Assembly (NCBI GenBank): GCA_033557685.1
Contig: JAWQRN010000464.1
Coordinates: 1-29,268 of the forward strand
DNA from: Sperchopsis tessellata
Lineage: Eukaryota > Arthropoda > Insecta > Coleoptera > Hydrophilidae
Direction of reading: 5' to 3'
Length of the DNA stretch: 29,268 bases
The stretch's first letter is position 1. Every line of letters begins with the position of its first letter. The notes beneath the pieces were generated by a model, which searched no databases, was not told where the DNA came from, and saw only the letters and a list, made by a program, of their open reading frames with translations. The position numbers and the translations under genes were made by a program. Shown here one piece after another: positions 1 to 8,982 of this stretch.

Positions 1-840
1 TATTGCTCTTAGGTTTAATAAGGTTGCCAATTTTCTTACAGTTAGTAAACATGGGGGTACCCTACAGTTTATATTATGCTGTATTTTGAAATCCAGAAGT
101 GAATTTTAGGATTAAGATCAATTGTGTATAGATTACGGCTTCGATATATTAATTGTAATGTTTTTTATTTACTGTGATTTTAAGTAAATTTAGTGGTTTT
201 AAGTAAATTTAATAACTTTTATCTTCTAAATACTCTAAAAGTTGTTCGTCACACTTCTATTATATTCCTTTACTATTTTATTTTTTTTTTATTGCATGGA
301 GTAGTAGTATTTTTATAGTATTCCCACTTTATTATTTTATTTCATATTTAAAATTGTATATAAATATAGCGCTAGAAGATTTACTTCCAATAATATCGTA
401 GTAATAAACAACAAACTAAAAAGCAACTTAAAAAGAAACAGGGTCTTTTTTATGTATCTATGAATTTAAGCTCATATTTCGTACAAAAAATACAATCTAG
501 TGATTTTTTTAAATCTCTATATACAAATTGACTTATAAAACGAACAAAGTCAAAAAATTATATCAGTACCACTGTGATTTAATTTTGTTCCAGACATCAC
601 ATCTGAACGTCTTGTATTGCATATTTTTATACATATACATTGTCTAATATAGTATTAATAAATATATATTTAATTTATTTTATAGATTGTCGTTTTATTG
701 CATCGAGGCAATCATCAAGTATCTGAAAATAGTCTTGCTTCATTATTGAATAACCATTTTAACCTAACGTTGTAAGCTTCTAATAGCTCCTAAACTTATT
801 TAACATGAGTTACCTCACGTAAACAAAGTGTGGGCGTGTA
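1..840. other. AT-rich intergenic DNA, no gene recognised
   Basis: No reading frame with recognisable protein similarity is visible on either strand. The DNA is AT-rich with homopolymer runs. A short direct repeat (TTTTAAGTAAATTTA, twice around 178-211) is present. Antisense 719-685 holds a hammerhead-like motif that is reported separately. The right boundary is the TA that precedes the Tigger-like terminal repeat at 841. Confidence 0.6.
685..719 (-). repeat. Hammerhead-like motif, copy G (weak)
   Basis: Read on the minus strand the sequence begins CTTGATGATTGCC, then a short loop, then GCAATAAAACGAC. It has the order CUGAUGA-like box, short stem (TTGCC against GCAA), then an (A)AAAC box, as in hammerhead cores. 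It lacks the conserved downstream CCCGGA box seen in four other copies, so it may be chance similarity. Confidence 0.25.
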
Positions 841-2660
841 CAGTAATACCTCGCTTTACGATATCTCGCTATAACATTATTGTTAGGCGACGTGGTAATT
901 TCCCTATTTTAATGCATTGTGCACCAATTGGGTGCGCGCTCGTCTGGGATTCCCTGGACTTGGCGAATATACCTTTGTTCTAGATATATGTATTTTTACT
1001 ACAACCTTCACCATGTTCGTTACATGTACTGGCTCTTACTTGAAATCCACAGTTTGTGAGACACCGCTATAACATAAAATGCCAAACAAACGAAAATCGA
1101 TAAGTTAAGAAATAAAATTAAACATAATAAACCGAGTAGAAAGTGGTGAAAAAAAGAGTGCAGTGTCACACAAAACAGGATTATCTTACTTGAATATCGC
1201 TACAATTGTAGGTCAATTAAAGATAATAAAAAATTATCTGTACACGAAGTAGCATTATAGAAAAAGTTGGGAAGTTGTAAAGTGTTTGGATTGATATGAG
1301 CAAACGCCACATGTCAGTCAGCCAAATGTTAATTCAAAATAAAACAGTACGTCTGTTTAACTTTTTATAAAAGACTGAGAAGAAGGAAACACTGAAGAAC
1401 ATTTTGTAGCTTCTCGTTGATGGTATGAAAAATTTCAACAACGAGCCGGAATTCATAACATTTGTGTAACGGGAGAGGCGGCTACTGCTGAAGTAGAAGC
1501 AGCAAGAAAACATCCTAAGCAATTAAAAATTGTAATTGAACGCAGTTGATATCCTCCAAATTTGATATTCAATGTTGATGAAACAGGTTTATTTTGGAAA
1601 AGTTTGCCATCTAAAACATTCATTTCACAAGAAGAGAGAACGGCATCAGGGTTCAAAGCCGCAAAGGATCGCTTGACTCTGTTATTGGGCAGTAATTCAT
1701 CAAGAGGTTTTAAACTTGAACCAATGCTAGTTTATTATGTGGGGAATCCACTAGCCAAGAAGAGTTTCTCCAAGTCTAATTTACCAGTAAAATGGTAATG
1801 GTATGTAAGTCTAACATAAACGCCTAGGTAACAAAGGATCTTTTTAATGGTTCATAAATAATTTTTGTTTGAACTGAAGTGCAGCGTTATAACATAAAAA
1901 ATTAGAACCAAAGGCGTTATTGCTACTAGATAATGCTCCCGGTCATTGAGTAAATCTTAACGCAGTGGAGACATGCATTCCAGTTGAAGTTGTGTTCCTT
2001 CCACCGAACACAACATCCATCATTTAACCCATGGATCAGGGCGTTTTAGCGGCATTTAAGGCTCACTACCTCTGACACACTTTTTCTAATTTAATTGATG
2101 TTGTTGACAGTCAAAAAGTGTCAATTAATGAATTCTGGAAGAGTTACAACATAATAAGTGCAATAATCTACAATATCCAACAATCGTGGGACGAAATACC
2201 ACAACTCTGGCTTAAAGCCATTTGGAAGAAAATAGGATTCAATTTAGAAGAATAATCGGAACTCGCTAATAACATCTAGAATGAACTTGTTGAAATGGCA
2301 CACCAACTACACTTCAATGAAGTTGACGCCGGTGATATTTAGACATTACCACTGGATGACAACGACAATCCGCTAACGAATGAGGAATTGTAAGAACTAA
2401 CAGAAGAAAATTTGGAATGAGAAGATATCAATTCTGATATTGATGTGGGAGAGCCACCAGCAAAAGTTTTAACAACAAAAATATTATCCGATTGCCTGAG
2501 TCAGGTGTCTCATTCGCTAGATGTTTTGTCCGAAAATGTTCGATTTTGCGCAAAGTTGTGCTGTAAAAAGAAACGTATTAAACGCCTTAACATGTCACAG
2601 TGAGATATTACGTGAAAAAAAGATACAAGCAAGGCAATTGACCCTTGATTCGTTCTAGTA
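841..2660 (+). mobile_element. Tigger/pogo-type DNA transposon, decayed
   Basis: A pogo/Tigger transposase moves DNA by cut and paste and uses TA target sites. The left end reads CAGTAATACCTCGCTTTACG directly after TA, which is the classic Tigger terminal repeat. From 1079 the frame gives MPNKRKSIS, a stop, then a CENP-B-type helix-turn-helix (VESGEKKSAVSHKTGLSY). A second DNA-binding part (WYEKFQQRAGIHNICVTGEA) lies near 1420-1490. The DDE core follows: IFNVDETGLFWK (about 1566-1600), LLLDNAPGH (about 1925) and FLPPNTTSII then MDQGVLAAFKAHY (about 1995-2070). Several in-frame stops and at least two frame changes make it non-functional. The right terminal repeat is not clear; a weak GAGGATAA-like match lies near 2785, so the end is approximate. 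Confidence 0.88.
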
Positions 2661-2854
2661 AAAAAATTAATATCGTCACTTTTTTTATTTTATTTTTTAT
2701 TATTTATTTACTTATAATCTTTGTTATATAGCTATTAATTTTCGTAATACATTCTATATAATAGAATTGCAACTCGCAGATTGAGGATAAGTTTCATTTG
2801 TTAACAAAAAAACAAACAATAATTCTTGTGGAACTTAAAAACGTAGCAAGAAAG

Positions 2855-3040
2855 GGAAATAAATATTGTACGGTGCCTCAGTGTTACAGTAAAGCAACTG
2901 GTGGATTTTCTATCCACATATTTCACAACGCCAGACGAAAAGTAAGGTTACGTGTGTTGAAAATTAGGAAGAAAGTATCAAAAACAATGGTCGTGTGTGG
3001 AGAACATTTCAGACCTGACGATTTTTTCTATTTTGATAAG
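2855..3040 (+). pseudogene. THAP-type zinc finger fragment
   Basis: A THAP domain is a C2CH zinc-binding DNA-binding fold found in P-element-like transposases and domesticated host factors. The open frame gives GNKYCTVPQC, a ladder of basic residues and then VVCGEHFRPDDF. The spacing (Cys-x4-Cys, 37 residues, Cys-x2-His, then a DDF) is that of a THAP domain. No ATG precedes it in frame within the fragment; the open frame begins with TTG at 2798. After DDF the protein loses similarity and the DNA becomes AT-rich, with a possible donor GTAAGG at 2941. It is probably a P-element-like relic or a stray exon. Confidence 0.6.
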
Positions 3041-3348
3041 TGTATTATTCATTATCTGTACTGTATTTACACTAGACATAAAATTATTCAAGAAATCTAT
3101 ACATATTTGTATCATAACCTGAAACATCTTTTGATTTGTATATAGGAAATCTTTTATTGATATGCGTAGTACCTACCCACAATTACTGCATGCCTACATA
3201 AAATGTACAATTTACTAAAAGGAGGGCAAGTACCTACTGCAGTTGCCTACCTACTGTAGTTTTCAATAGGTAGTATCATCGACATCATATTTAAGTCAGT
3301 ATCTTTATAGGAGGTGAATCTAAGAGAATGCTAACTGCTGGAGAATAA
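3041..3348. other. No gene recognised; CTAC-rich short repeats
   Basis: Nothing coding is recognised. Around 3165-3275 there are several copies of GTACCTAC/CCTACTG(C/T)AGTT-like words, giving a small imperfect repeat cluster. Confidence 0.4.
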
Positions 3349-3544
3349 TTAAACATTTATTTCATGAGGCACCTGATCCAATTGTGATGTTTGCAGACAA
3401 TGAAAGGATTTGGACCTCGGCGTCCGTCCTAGTTATCACGCCACATTCGATCAGGTGATTTGCCTTGATAATTGCCGATCCCTCAACAAATGGTCTCGTG
3501 AAATGACCCTTATAATCCATAATATCAACTGCTGGCTCAAACAT
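3349..3544 (-). pseudogene. N-terminal fragment of a repetitive insect protein
   Basis: From an ATG at 3544 (minus) the frame reads MFEPAVDIMDYKGHFTRP..., with HLIECGVITRTDAEVQIL further on, then ends at a stop. If the frame is shifted near 3397 it continues as CLQTSQLDQVPHEINV, which reads like a natural continuation, so a small indel probably broke the gene. From memory this resembles the N-terminus of uncharacterised, often SWIM-finger-containing, insect proteins that occur in many copies. That recognition is tentative. The ATG is preceded by about 110 bases resembling a 5' leader, so it may be a retrocopy or an exon carried by a transposon. Confidence 0.4.
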
Positions 3545-3931
3545 TATGGGAAATTAATTAAATTTAAGCACTTTATCACAACATAAACACTTATCACGCA
3601 ATGTAAACAATGCAATCTATCCTCTATCTGACGGCCATCTTGGATTCGACGATAGCGCCCCTAGGTTACTTTTAATCGCCTATAGTACAATCTAGCCGAA
3701 CAGTTTTTCAACAAAAAGGGAAGGAATAAACTAAATTTTCTGTCAGAATTGATCCGACGTCAAAGCGAACGAAAATGTTTAGAGCTCATATTACACTATC
3801 ACAAATTGATACGATAATTGTTATACCGATATTTATTATCAAATATTTGTTAACACTTTGCAATTAGCTGTGGTTACGTTTAATAATAATACTAGCCGAA
3901 CTGAAGCTATTTGAAAAGTATTAATATATAT
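3545..3931. other. Leader-like DNA of the antisense fragment, then AT-rich DNA
   Basis: The stretch just right of the antisense ATG (about 3545-3660) is less AT-rich than its surroundings and could be its transcribed leader or promoter. The rest shows no coding or RNA signal that I can recognise. Confidence 0.3.
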
Positions 3932-4152
3932 CTTCAGGTGTTCCGGGAGATAACCGTGTGTTGGTTTTTGTTTTTACAGACGTTTCGTCCGCCGTTTCAG
4001 GGGACATTATCAAGACCTGTAGCTTTAAAAAGTGATAATTATAGACTGTCATATAGCTCTGAAAAGTGCTAGATGTAGGTGCCGACCAGGTCTAAAACGT
4101 GCCAATAATAGAATAACATGTAGCTCTCACAAGTGCTAGTCAAGAAATAAAA
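3932..4152 (-). repeat. Dispersed repeat, copy A, with hammerhead-like core
   Basis: This stretch is about 75-80% identical by eye to 8023-8212. Shared words include CTTCAG..CCGGG(A/T)GATAACCG(T/A)GTGTTGG and AGCTCTCACAAGTGCTAGTCA. On the minus strand, 4014-3979 reads CTTGATAATGTCC, a loop, then GGACGAAACGTC, followed about 25 nt later by CGGTTATCTCCCGGA. This looks like a degenerate hammerhead core plus a conserved tail, as found near the ends of Penelope-like elements. No Penelope reverse transcriptase is visible nearby. Confidence 0.6.
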
Positions 4153-4237
4153 TGTTATTTCACCCAAGTTTCAATATTAAATAATAGGTTAATTTGTTTT
4201 TTCGAAAATTGTAATCACTGTCATTTTCATGAACATG

Positions 4238-4342
4238 ACATCATTCGCCTTGAAAATGTCGCATGCAACATTGAACGAAACTTCGGCACTTGTTAGAGCC
4301 TCTAAATGATTTCCACCCGGAAACAACATTCATACAGATAAC
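4238..4342 (+). repeat. Dispersed repeat, copy C, with hammerhead-like core
   Basis: This matches 26687-26790 along about 100 bases: CCTTGAAAATGT, then (G)AACGAAAC, then AGAGCCTCTA and TTTCCACC(C/T)GGAAACAAC. It carries the same CTTGA(T/A)AATG ... GAAAC order and CCCGGA tail as copies A and B but in the opposite orientation to copy A, 235 bp away. Confidence 0.55.
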
Positions 4343-4950
4343 AACCATGGAAGTCTATTGAATTTAATGATTTGAAACACTTTATGCGAAATGAGGAAGA
4401 AAAAATAGCCATGTGCAAGATTAGTAAATGTTAGTAGATACTCAAAATCGCAGGTTGCTCAACTAAAGGTCTCCATACGCATTTTCTTTCTGTATATAAA
4501 ATAAAAACTTAAAACCATCAAGTTTGTCACCACCAGTGGAAGAACCACAAATCAAAAGTCTAAAATCACGGAATATATTTTTTACAACTATGGAAAATAG
4601 TAAAAATATACAAACAGCAAATGATGGTATGTCTTTTAATACAATAAGGAAGTCAATCGATATAGGTGCTGACTGAAATTAACTTTATATAACTGTTTCA
4701 TATAATATATCTGTTTTAAAATAATACAATATTCCCGAGGAATCCCAGAATTCTCGGAGATTAACATTTTGCAAATTCTAGATGTTATCACCTGGTAGCC
4801 GAAGTTTGTTGACAACTTCCTTAGGTTATACACATTTTTATCATAGATTAAATATACACTATTTACTTAATCTGTGCCTATATGATCTAAGATATAATGC
4901 ATTGTAGTGTTTCAGGGTCTCTGGCGTGCCCATTGCAATTGCGCATGTAA
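4343..4950. other. No gene recognised
   Basis: AT-rich DNA. Antisense 4636-4833 is open for 65 codons but shows no recognisable motif and no coding-like bias, so it is not called as a gene. Confidence 0.45.
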
Positions 4951-5112
4951 CCTAATATTAGCATGGTATAAGTAGATATGGTATGATCTTGTGCATACGC
5001 ACGCCTAGCCCCGCGAACGTTATGCCGGTGCACATGACATCAACTGGGAACGCATCAGATTACGGTAGAATTTCGCTTGCTTTCGGTGTCCTTACCACGT
5101 GTTATGTGCCAC
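4951..5112 (+). repeat. Left arm of a long inverted repeat
   Basis: Aligned by eye to the reverse complement of 6743-6890 over about 150 bases at roughly 70-80% identity. Best blocks are CCTAATATTAGC..TGGTA, then GTCAACTGGGA(A/G) against TCAACTGGGAAC, then AGAATTTCGCTTG against CGAATTTCGCTTG, then GTGTCCT(T/A)ACCAC. The arms enclose about 1.63 kb. They may be terminal inverted repeats of a DNA transposon, or two opposed copies of a promoter-like segment. Confidence 0.7.
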
Positions 5113-5139
5113 ATTTATATTGTTTCAGCAGAGTTTATT

Positions 5140-5210
5140 TTGTAAAAATTCAGAATTGTGCAGTATTTTGTTGTAATAATTCCACTTCTCAAAACAAGTA
5201 TTCCACATGA
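5140..5210 (+). pseudogene. Possible start of a THAP-like finger
   Basis: The frame gives KIQNCAVFCCNNSTSQNKYS, which resembles the first strand of a THAP domain (Cys, about four residues, Cys, then N-S/N-S). It stops soon after and I could not find the second Cys-x2-His half in any frame with confidence. If real, the inverted-arm structure around it could be a P-element-like or other THAP-bearing transposon. Confidence 0.25.
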
Positions 5211-5764
5211 ATTATCAGTCAACAAAAACTTATTTGAATAGAGCATTTATATACCACCTAATGCCATTTTACAAAAATATTTTAAAGCGTCGAGAAAAGA
5301 AAATATGTATCAGAATAGGAAACTACATGGAGAAAAAATGAAAACACAGACCTCTGGTGCCAAACCGAAGTACTAACAAAATTTAACGCGGGAGTATACT
5401 AGCTGTCAGTTTGAAATTATTTTACTTTCTCCGCAAATACTAAGCACGTACTCACGTGTCAAATCGCAGATGCGTAGTTAAATATTTATACCTACGTTAT
5501 TTTATATTTTTCAACTTTCATCTTTTTAACAAATAGGCAATTAAATACACCTATTTGCACCTCATTTTCTATTTTTTTTATATGCATGATTTAAATATTA
5601 CATAATTTAAAGATACTTACCTTTTTGCTCGTATTAGTTGTAATATTGAGATATATTTCACATTTTGAAGGTAATTAATATCAGTACTGGGCGATGAAAA
5701 AAATTAAAAAAGAAAAATGTACAAAATAATATGTTTATTTAATGCCAATATTCACAATGCCTCA
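5211..5764. other. Interior of the inverted-arm structure, no gene recognised
   Basis: AT-rich; frames are short. No motif recognised beyond the possible THAP start just to the left. Confidence 0.4.
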
Positions 5765-6205
5765 TTTCTAAATCTAAACATGTAAATGTAAGAATAATAT
5801 AAGTAGAAAGTAATATTGCATTAACAATTAATTGCTTAACAAAAAGAAAATGTATGACTAACAATATAAATTATGTATTTTGCAAATGTTTGGTGTACAC
5901 TATTTAATATAAACAAGCAAAACATATAATACAAGTTATCAACTAGATTACACTATCTATTTCATAAATATGTTAAGTAGTCAAATTTTCATTAAAAAAC
6001 TGATAATATATACTTTCCTAAATCAATAAATGTAAGAATAACATAGCAAGAATTACTTATATTGCATTAACAATTAACTGTTTAACAAAAAAGAAACGAG
6101 CATCGAAAACATAAATTATTTATGCATTTTATCAACTCAATTATACTATCTATTTCATAATTGTCATAAAAAAGTGTTAAGTAAAAAAACTTTCATAAAA
6201 CTTTA
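5765..6205 (+). repeat. Imperfect direct duplication, period about 244 bp
   Basis: Two copies lie head to tail: about 5765-6010 and 6015-6205. Both contain AATGTAAGAATAA, then ATATTGCATTAACAATTAA, then GTTTAACAAAAA or the close variant GCTTAACAAAAA, then ATAAATTAT, then ACACTATCTATTTCATAA or TACTATCTATTTCATAA, then GTTAAGTA. The second copy is shorter by an internal deletion. It lies inside the inverted-arm structure and has no coding potential. Confidence 0.75.
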
Positions 6206-6742
6206 GAAAAATTCTTCTTTAATATCAAGAGTTAGATAGGCACTTGTTGTTAGTTCTAGAACTCCATAAAATGAAATGTAATAAATTTGTAAAGCTTTAA
6301 TTGGTATAACGAAACTGACAGAATATGTTATACCTTTTTTTTTTGTAAATCGCTAATAAAACAGATATAATCAAAATTAACACCTCATGATTCAGCACAA
6401 GCCTGTGGTTGTGCATCCACCACAGACTGTTCTTGCACATCAGGCATACAGATATAATCGTGGAAAAATCAACATTTTAGAATTGTGAGATGTGGGTTTG
6501 AAAAGTATTTATACATACATTAGAATTAATTGATACTTACATTTGATAATAAACTTAAATCACTCATTTCAACTTGTAAAAACATACAATATAACCTCAA
6601 ACAACAAAATCGTATGACGTTGACAGGCGTACAAGCAAGTGTAATGCATATGCATACTTCTAGCAGACAAGCGCAGATATGCCCTGAAAATTGTAGTACA
6701 TATAACTCATGTTTCCAATTTCGCCTGGTTACTTACAACCCG
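6206..6742. other. No gene recognised
   Basis: AT-rich to mixed DNA between the duplication and the right inverted arm. The open frame from 6530 has no recognisable motif and runs into the arm. Confidence 0.4.
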
Positions 6743-6890
6743 GTGGCGTCGAGTATGTGGTTAGGACACAGAAAACAAGCGAAATTCGACCTTAATCTGA
6801 CGTGCTCCCAGTTGACGTAGATGCGTAAACAAAACTTAAATACGTCGCTCTTATGAGCATACCTATCTCCTCCTACCACGAATATTAGAG
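6743..6890 (-). repeat. Right arm of the long inverted repeat
   Basis: Reverse complement matches 4951-5112 (see that entry). It is noticeably less AT-rich than the interior. Its outer end lies 180 bp before the start codon at 7070, so it overlaps the place where a proximal promoter or 5' UTR of the host gene would be expected. Confidence 0.7.
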
Positions 6891-7069
6891 TACAGAGTGT
6901 AGGACATTGTGATTTAGTCATAAAGTTTATGTCGATTGTGCTGTATGAAACGTCAAGTAAATTTTAGTCTTGTAAACGTCAATTAACACTTATTCGTATT
7001 ATCTTTTTATTAGTGAAAGTGGTGTAATATTTTGCAAATTTACGTTTATAGTGTATATAACTTTCGAAA
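6891..7069 (+). promoter_or_regulatory. Presumed proximal promoter and 5' UTR of the host gene
   Basis: This is the 179 bases upstream of the start codon. I see no clear TATA box at a fixed distance and no perfect arthropod initiator, so the transcription start is not placed. The context directly at the start, CGAAAATGG, has A at -3 and G at +4, a good eukaryotic start context. Confidence 0.4.
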
Positions 7070-7094
7070 ATGGGTGGTGGAAAAAAGAAAAAGG
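7070..7094 (+). CDS. Ago2: Argonaute-2-like protein, coding exon 1 (25 nt)
   Basis: This exon encodes MGGGKKKK plus the first base of the next Gly codon, then a strong donor (G|GTAAGG). The start is the first ATG and has a good context. The frame joins exactly to exon 2 at 12950, giving MGGGKKKKGKSKQQ. Insect Argonaute-2 proteins typically begin with a short Gly/Lys patch followed by a Gln-rich region; the Drosophila protein also starts Met-Gly-Lys-Lys. Argonaute-2 binds siRNAs in the cytoplasm and slices matching RNA. The catalytic and RNA-binding domains are outside the window, so the name rests on the N-terminus alone. Intron 1 is 5.86 kb. A Gln-rich protein of another family cannot be excluded. 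Confidence 0.6.
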
Positions 7095-7443
7095 GTAAGG
7101 AATATTTATGTAATACGCAATTGTAGTTTTAAAGCGATCACGTAAAACAATTTTCCTAAATACCTTTGTCTATTTCATTTACAAATTGCATTTGTATACC
7201 TTATTGTTGGAAATATCCAGTTTTATATTATATCGACATGTGGCATCATACAAAGAAAGAATAAATGTCAAAGACCTATCCAAGATGTTTATGTTTTGTT
7301 TCGTTAAAATATTAATAAATAAGTAGATATATGTATACATTAAATTAAATTCACAATTCTGGTTAGAATATTTAAAATGTTTCTATTCTCTACTTAACAA
7401 TCTAATAGATAAGACGGTATTTGTGTGTAAAATATCTTCGAAT
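7095..7443. other. Start of intron 1, no other feature
   Basis: AT-rich intronic DNA following the GTAAGG donor; nothing recognised. Confidence 0.5.
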
Positions 7444-7796
7444 TTATTTTATGAATTTGCGATTGATACATGGACCTCCAACGGCTAAGGAGCTGGCGGT
7501 GTTGAAATCCCTCATATACCATTTATACGGGCACGTTATTTTTAGTATAGTTTTTCTGAATATTTCGAAATCTTGAGGAAAATATAAGCGACGTATTTTT
7601 TTTTTTTTATCTACATATAAATATATAAGATTTATCTGTTGTTTTTCAGGCATTTTAGCTGATGTAAATTTTGAAATGTTGTGTAAGAGGTCACAGATAT
7701 TTTTAGAATCGGGGAATCCCACATATCGACCGATTTCATGCAATTCCACTTTTTGTCTAAATATAGATTTTAGTGTAAATCCCCATTTTTCTAAAA
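7444..7796 (-). pseudogene. Unidentified antisense open frame in intron 1
   Basis: The minus strand is open for about 118 codons, roughly 7796-7444. It includes GFTLKSIFRQKVELHEIG, then GFPDSKNICDLLHNISKF, then IRRLYFPQDFEIFRKTI and YMRDFNTASSLAVGG. The composition looks protein-like, unlike the biased frames of AT-rich DNA. There is no ATG near its beginning (a GTG lies at 7749). I do not recognise the family. It is most likely a fragment of a transposon protein, or an exon of an antisense gene. Confidence 0.3.
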
Positions 7797-8022
7797 TAAT
7801 ATTTTATGATTGAATATAATTAAATTCACTGTGCAAATTAACATCTTTGATTATGGAACTTTTTAAAATGTATTTTATAATTATACAATTTTATTTACTA
7901 AAATGAAATCGTCGATGTACCGTTCATACAAATGTGGTCACTTCAGCGGTGAAATGATTGGCAATAATGTTGATGTATAACTTTATATAAGGCGATTCCT
8001 CTTTTTAAAGAAAATAACTTGT
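7797..8022. other. Intronic AT-rich DNA
   Basis: No gene or repeat recognised between the antisense open frame and the repeat copy at 8023. Confidence 0.4.
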
Positions 8023-8212
8023 CTTCAGATTATCCGGGTGATAACCGAGTGTTGGCTTTTGTTTTTGTCGTCGTTTCGTCAGCCGTTGCTGGGGACATTA
8101 TCAAGACATTAAACATTGCCATGAAGCTCCGAAAAGTGCTAGTTGTAGATGCCGAAAAAGTGCTAATAATAGAAAAACGTGTAGCTCTCACAAGTGCTAG
8201 TCAAAAAATAAG
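8023..8212 (-). repeat. Dispersed repeat, copy B, with hammerhead-like core
   Basis: Second copy of the 3932-4152 repeat. Minus strand 8105-8070 reads CTTGATAATGTCC, then CCAGCAACGGC, then TGACGAAACGAC. The tail has CGGTTATCACCCGGA. Three AAGTGCTA words recur inside the unit. A 94-codon plus-strand frame over this copy is not supported by copy A, which carries stops in the same place, so it is not treated as a gene. Confidence 0.65.
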
Positions 8213-8982
8213 GGAAAACTTGAGCTGGTCTTTACACTACTTGGGTGAATGTTCCTTGCTGGTTTTGTTTGTATGTGTACAAGCCTATATTTTTGTATTT
8301 TAATCACTCAAATATATCCCTGGATTCTATTTTTCTTTTTTTTTAAAGTCTAAGCCTTGTTGTTGTGTGGGGTTAAATTATTTAACAATTTGGTATAGGT
8401 CTGTAGTTGGGATAAGATAAGATAGTATATTCTTTTAAAAAAGTTTGTTTTGTTGTCTTTGCCAATAACTCCAAAATAAATGCTATTATTTTGGAGTCAT
8501 TGGCAGTTTAATATTACCATTATTTTAACTTTTTTAAGCAGTTTTTTATTTTACGGGCCATAGAGATGTAAGTGGATATCCTGTTTTTGAGTTCGTGTAA
8601 GTGTTGCTTAAATGTCAAACTTGGGTCTATTTAAAATCTAAGTTAATTTTTACTGTTTTTACTAGTTTTAACTTCCTATCATTGATTTTGACACCTGTGC
8701 TATAATGTTTGGTACATTTTTGTATGTGGACTATGTAGCACTTGCCCATGTCTTTAATTTTTCTTTGTTTTTTATTGTCTTCTTTGTTTTCATAATTTTC
8801 CAAATCATAAATAGCCAAAATTTACAAGCCAAAAACAATACATGGTACTGGTATCTGGTTCTACATATTAATTCAAGCACATATCTTTAATCATTCAACC
8901 TATTCCAACATCTCACTTTGTTTATTAATCGATATAGTCACCAAAACATCACAATTCAATACACAAACCAAACACAATAGTA
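8213..8982. other. Intron 1 DNA with a hairpin; possible LINE 3' tail
   Basis: AT-rich. It contains the hairpin at 8460-8505. The part next to 8983 is probably the 3' untranslated end of the antisense LINE. The antisense frame 8818-8627 contains STGVKINDRKLKLVK, which weakly recalls LINE reverse-transcriptase thumb regions but is too uncertain to call. Confidence 0.35.
8460..8505. repeat. 20-bp-arm hairpin with 6-nt loop
   Basis: The left arm TGCCAATAACTCCAAAATAA (8460-8479) and the right arm TTATTTTGGAGTCATTGGCA (8486-8505) pair with one mismatch around the loop ATGCTA. A stem this long with a tight loop is unlikely by chance even in AT-rich DNA. It may be a collapsed miniature element or a foldback; the stem is short for a miRNA precursor. 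Confidence 0.75.

Noticed and set aside
1334..1656. Antisense frames opposite the Tigger transposase
   Set aside because: They are shadows of the sense-strand transposase pseudogene, which has clear conserved motifs.
8019..8303. 94-codon plus-strand frame over repeat copy B
   Set aside because: The matching repeat copy at 3932-4152 has stops and indels in this frame, so the similarity is at DNA level rather than protein level.
8627..8818. Antisense frame with STGVKINDRKLKLVK resembling an RT thumb
   Set aside because: Only one weak word matches and the position, downstream of a LINE C-terminus, does not fit; left inside the spacer note.
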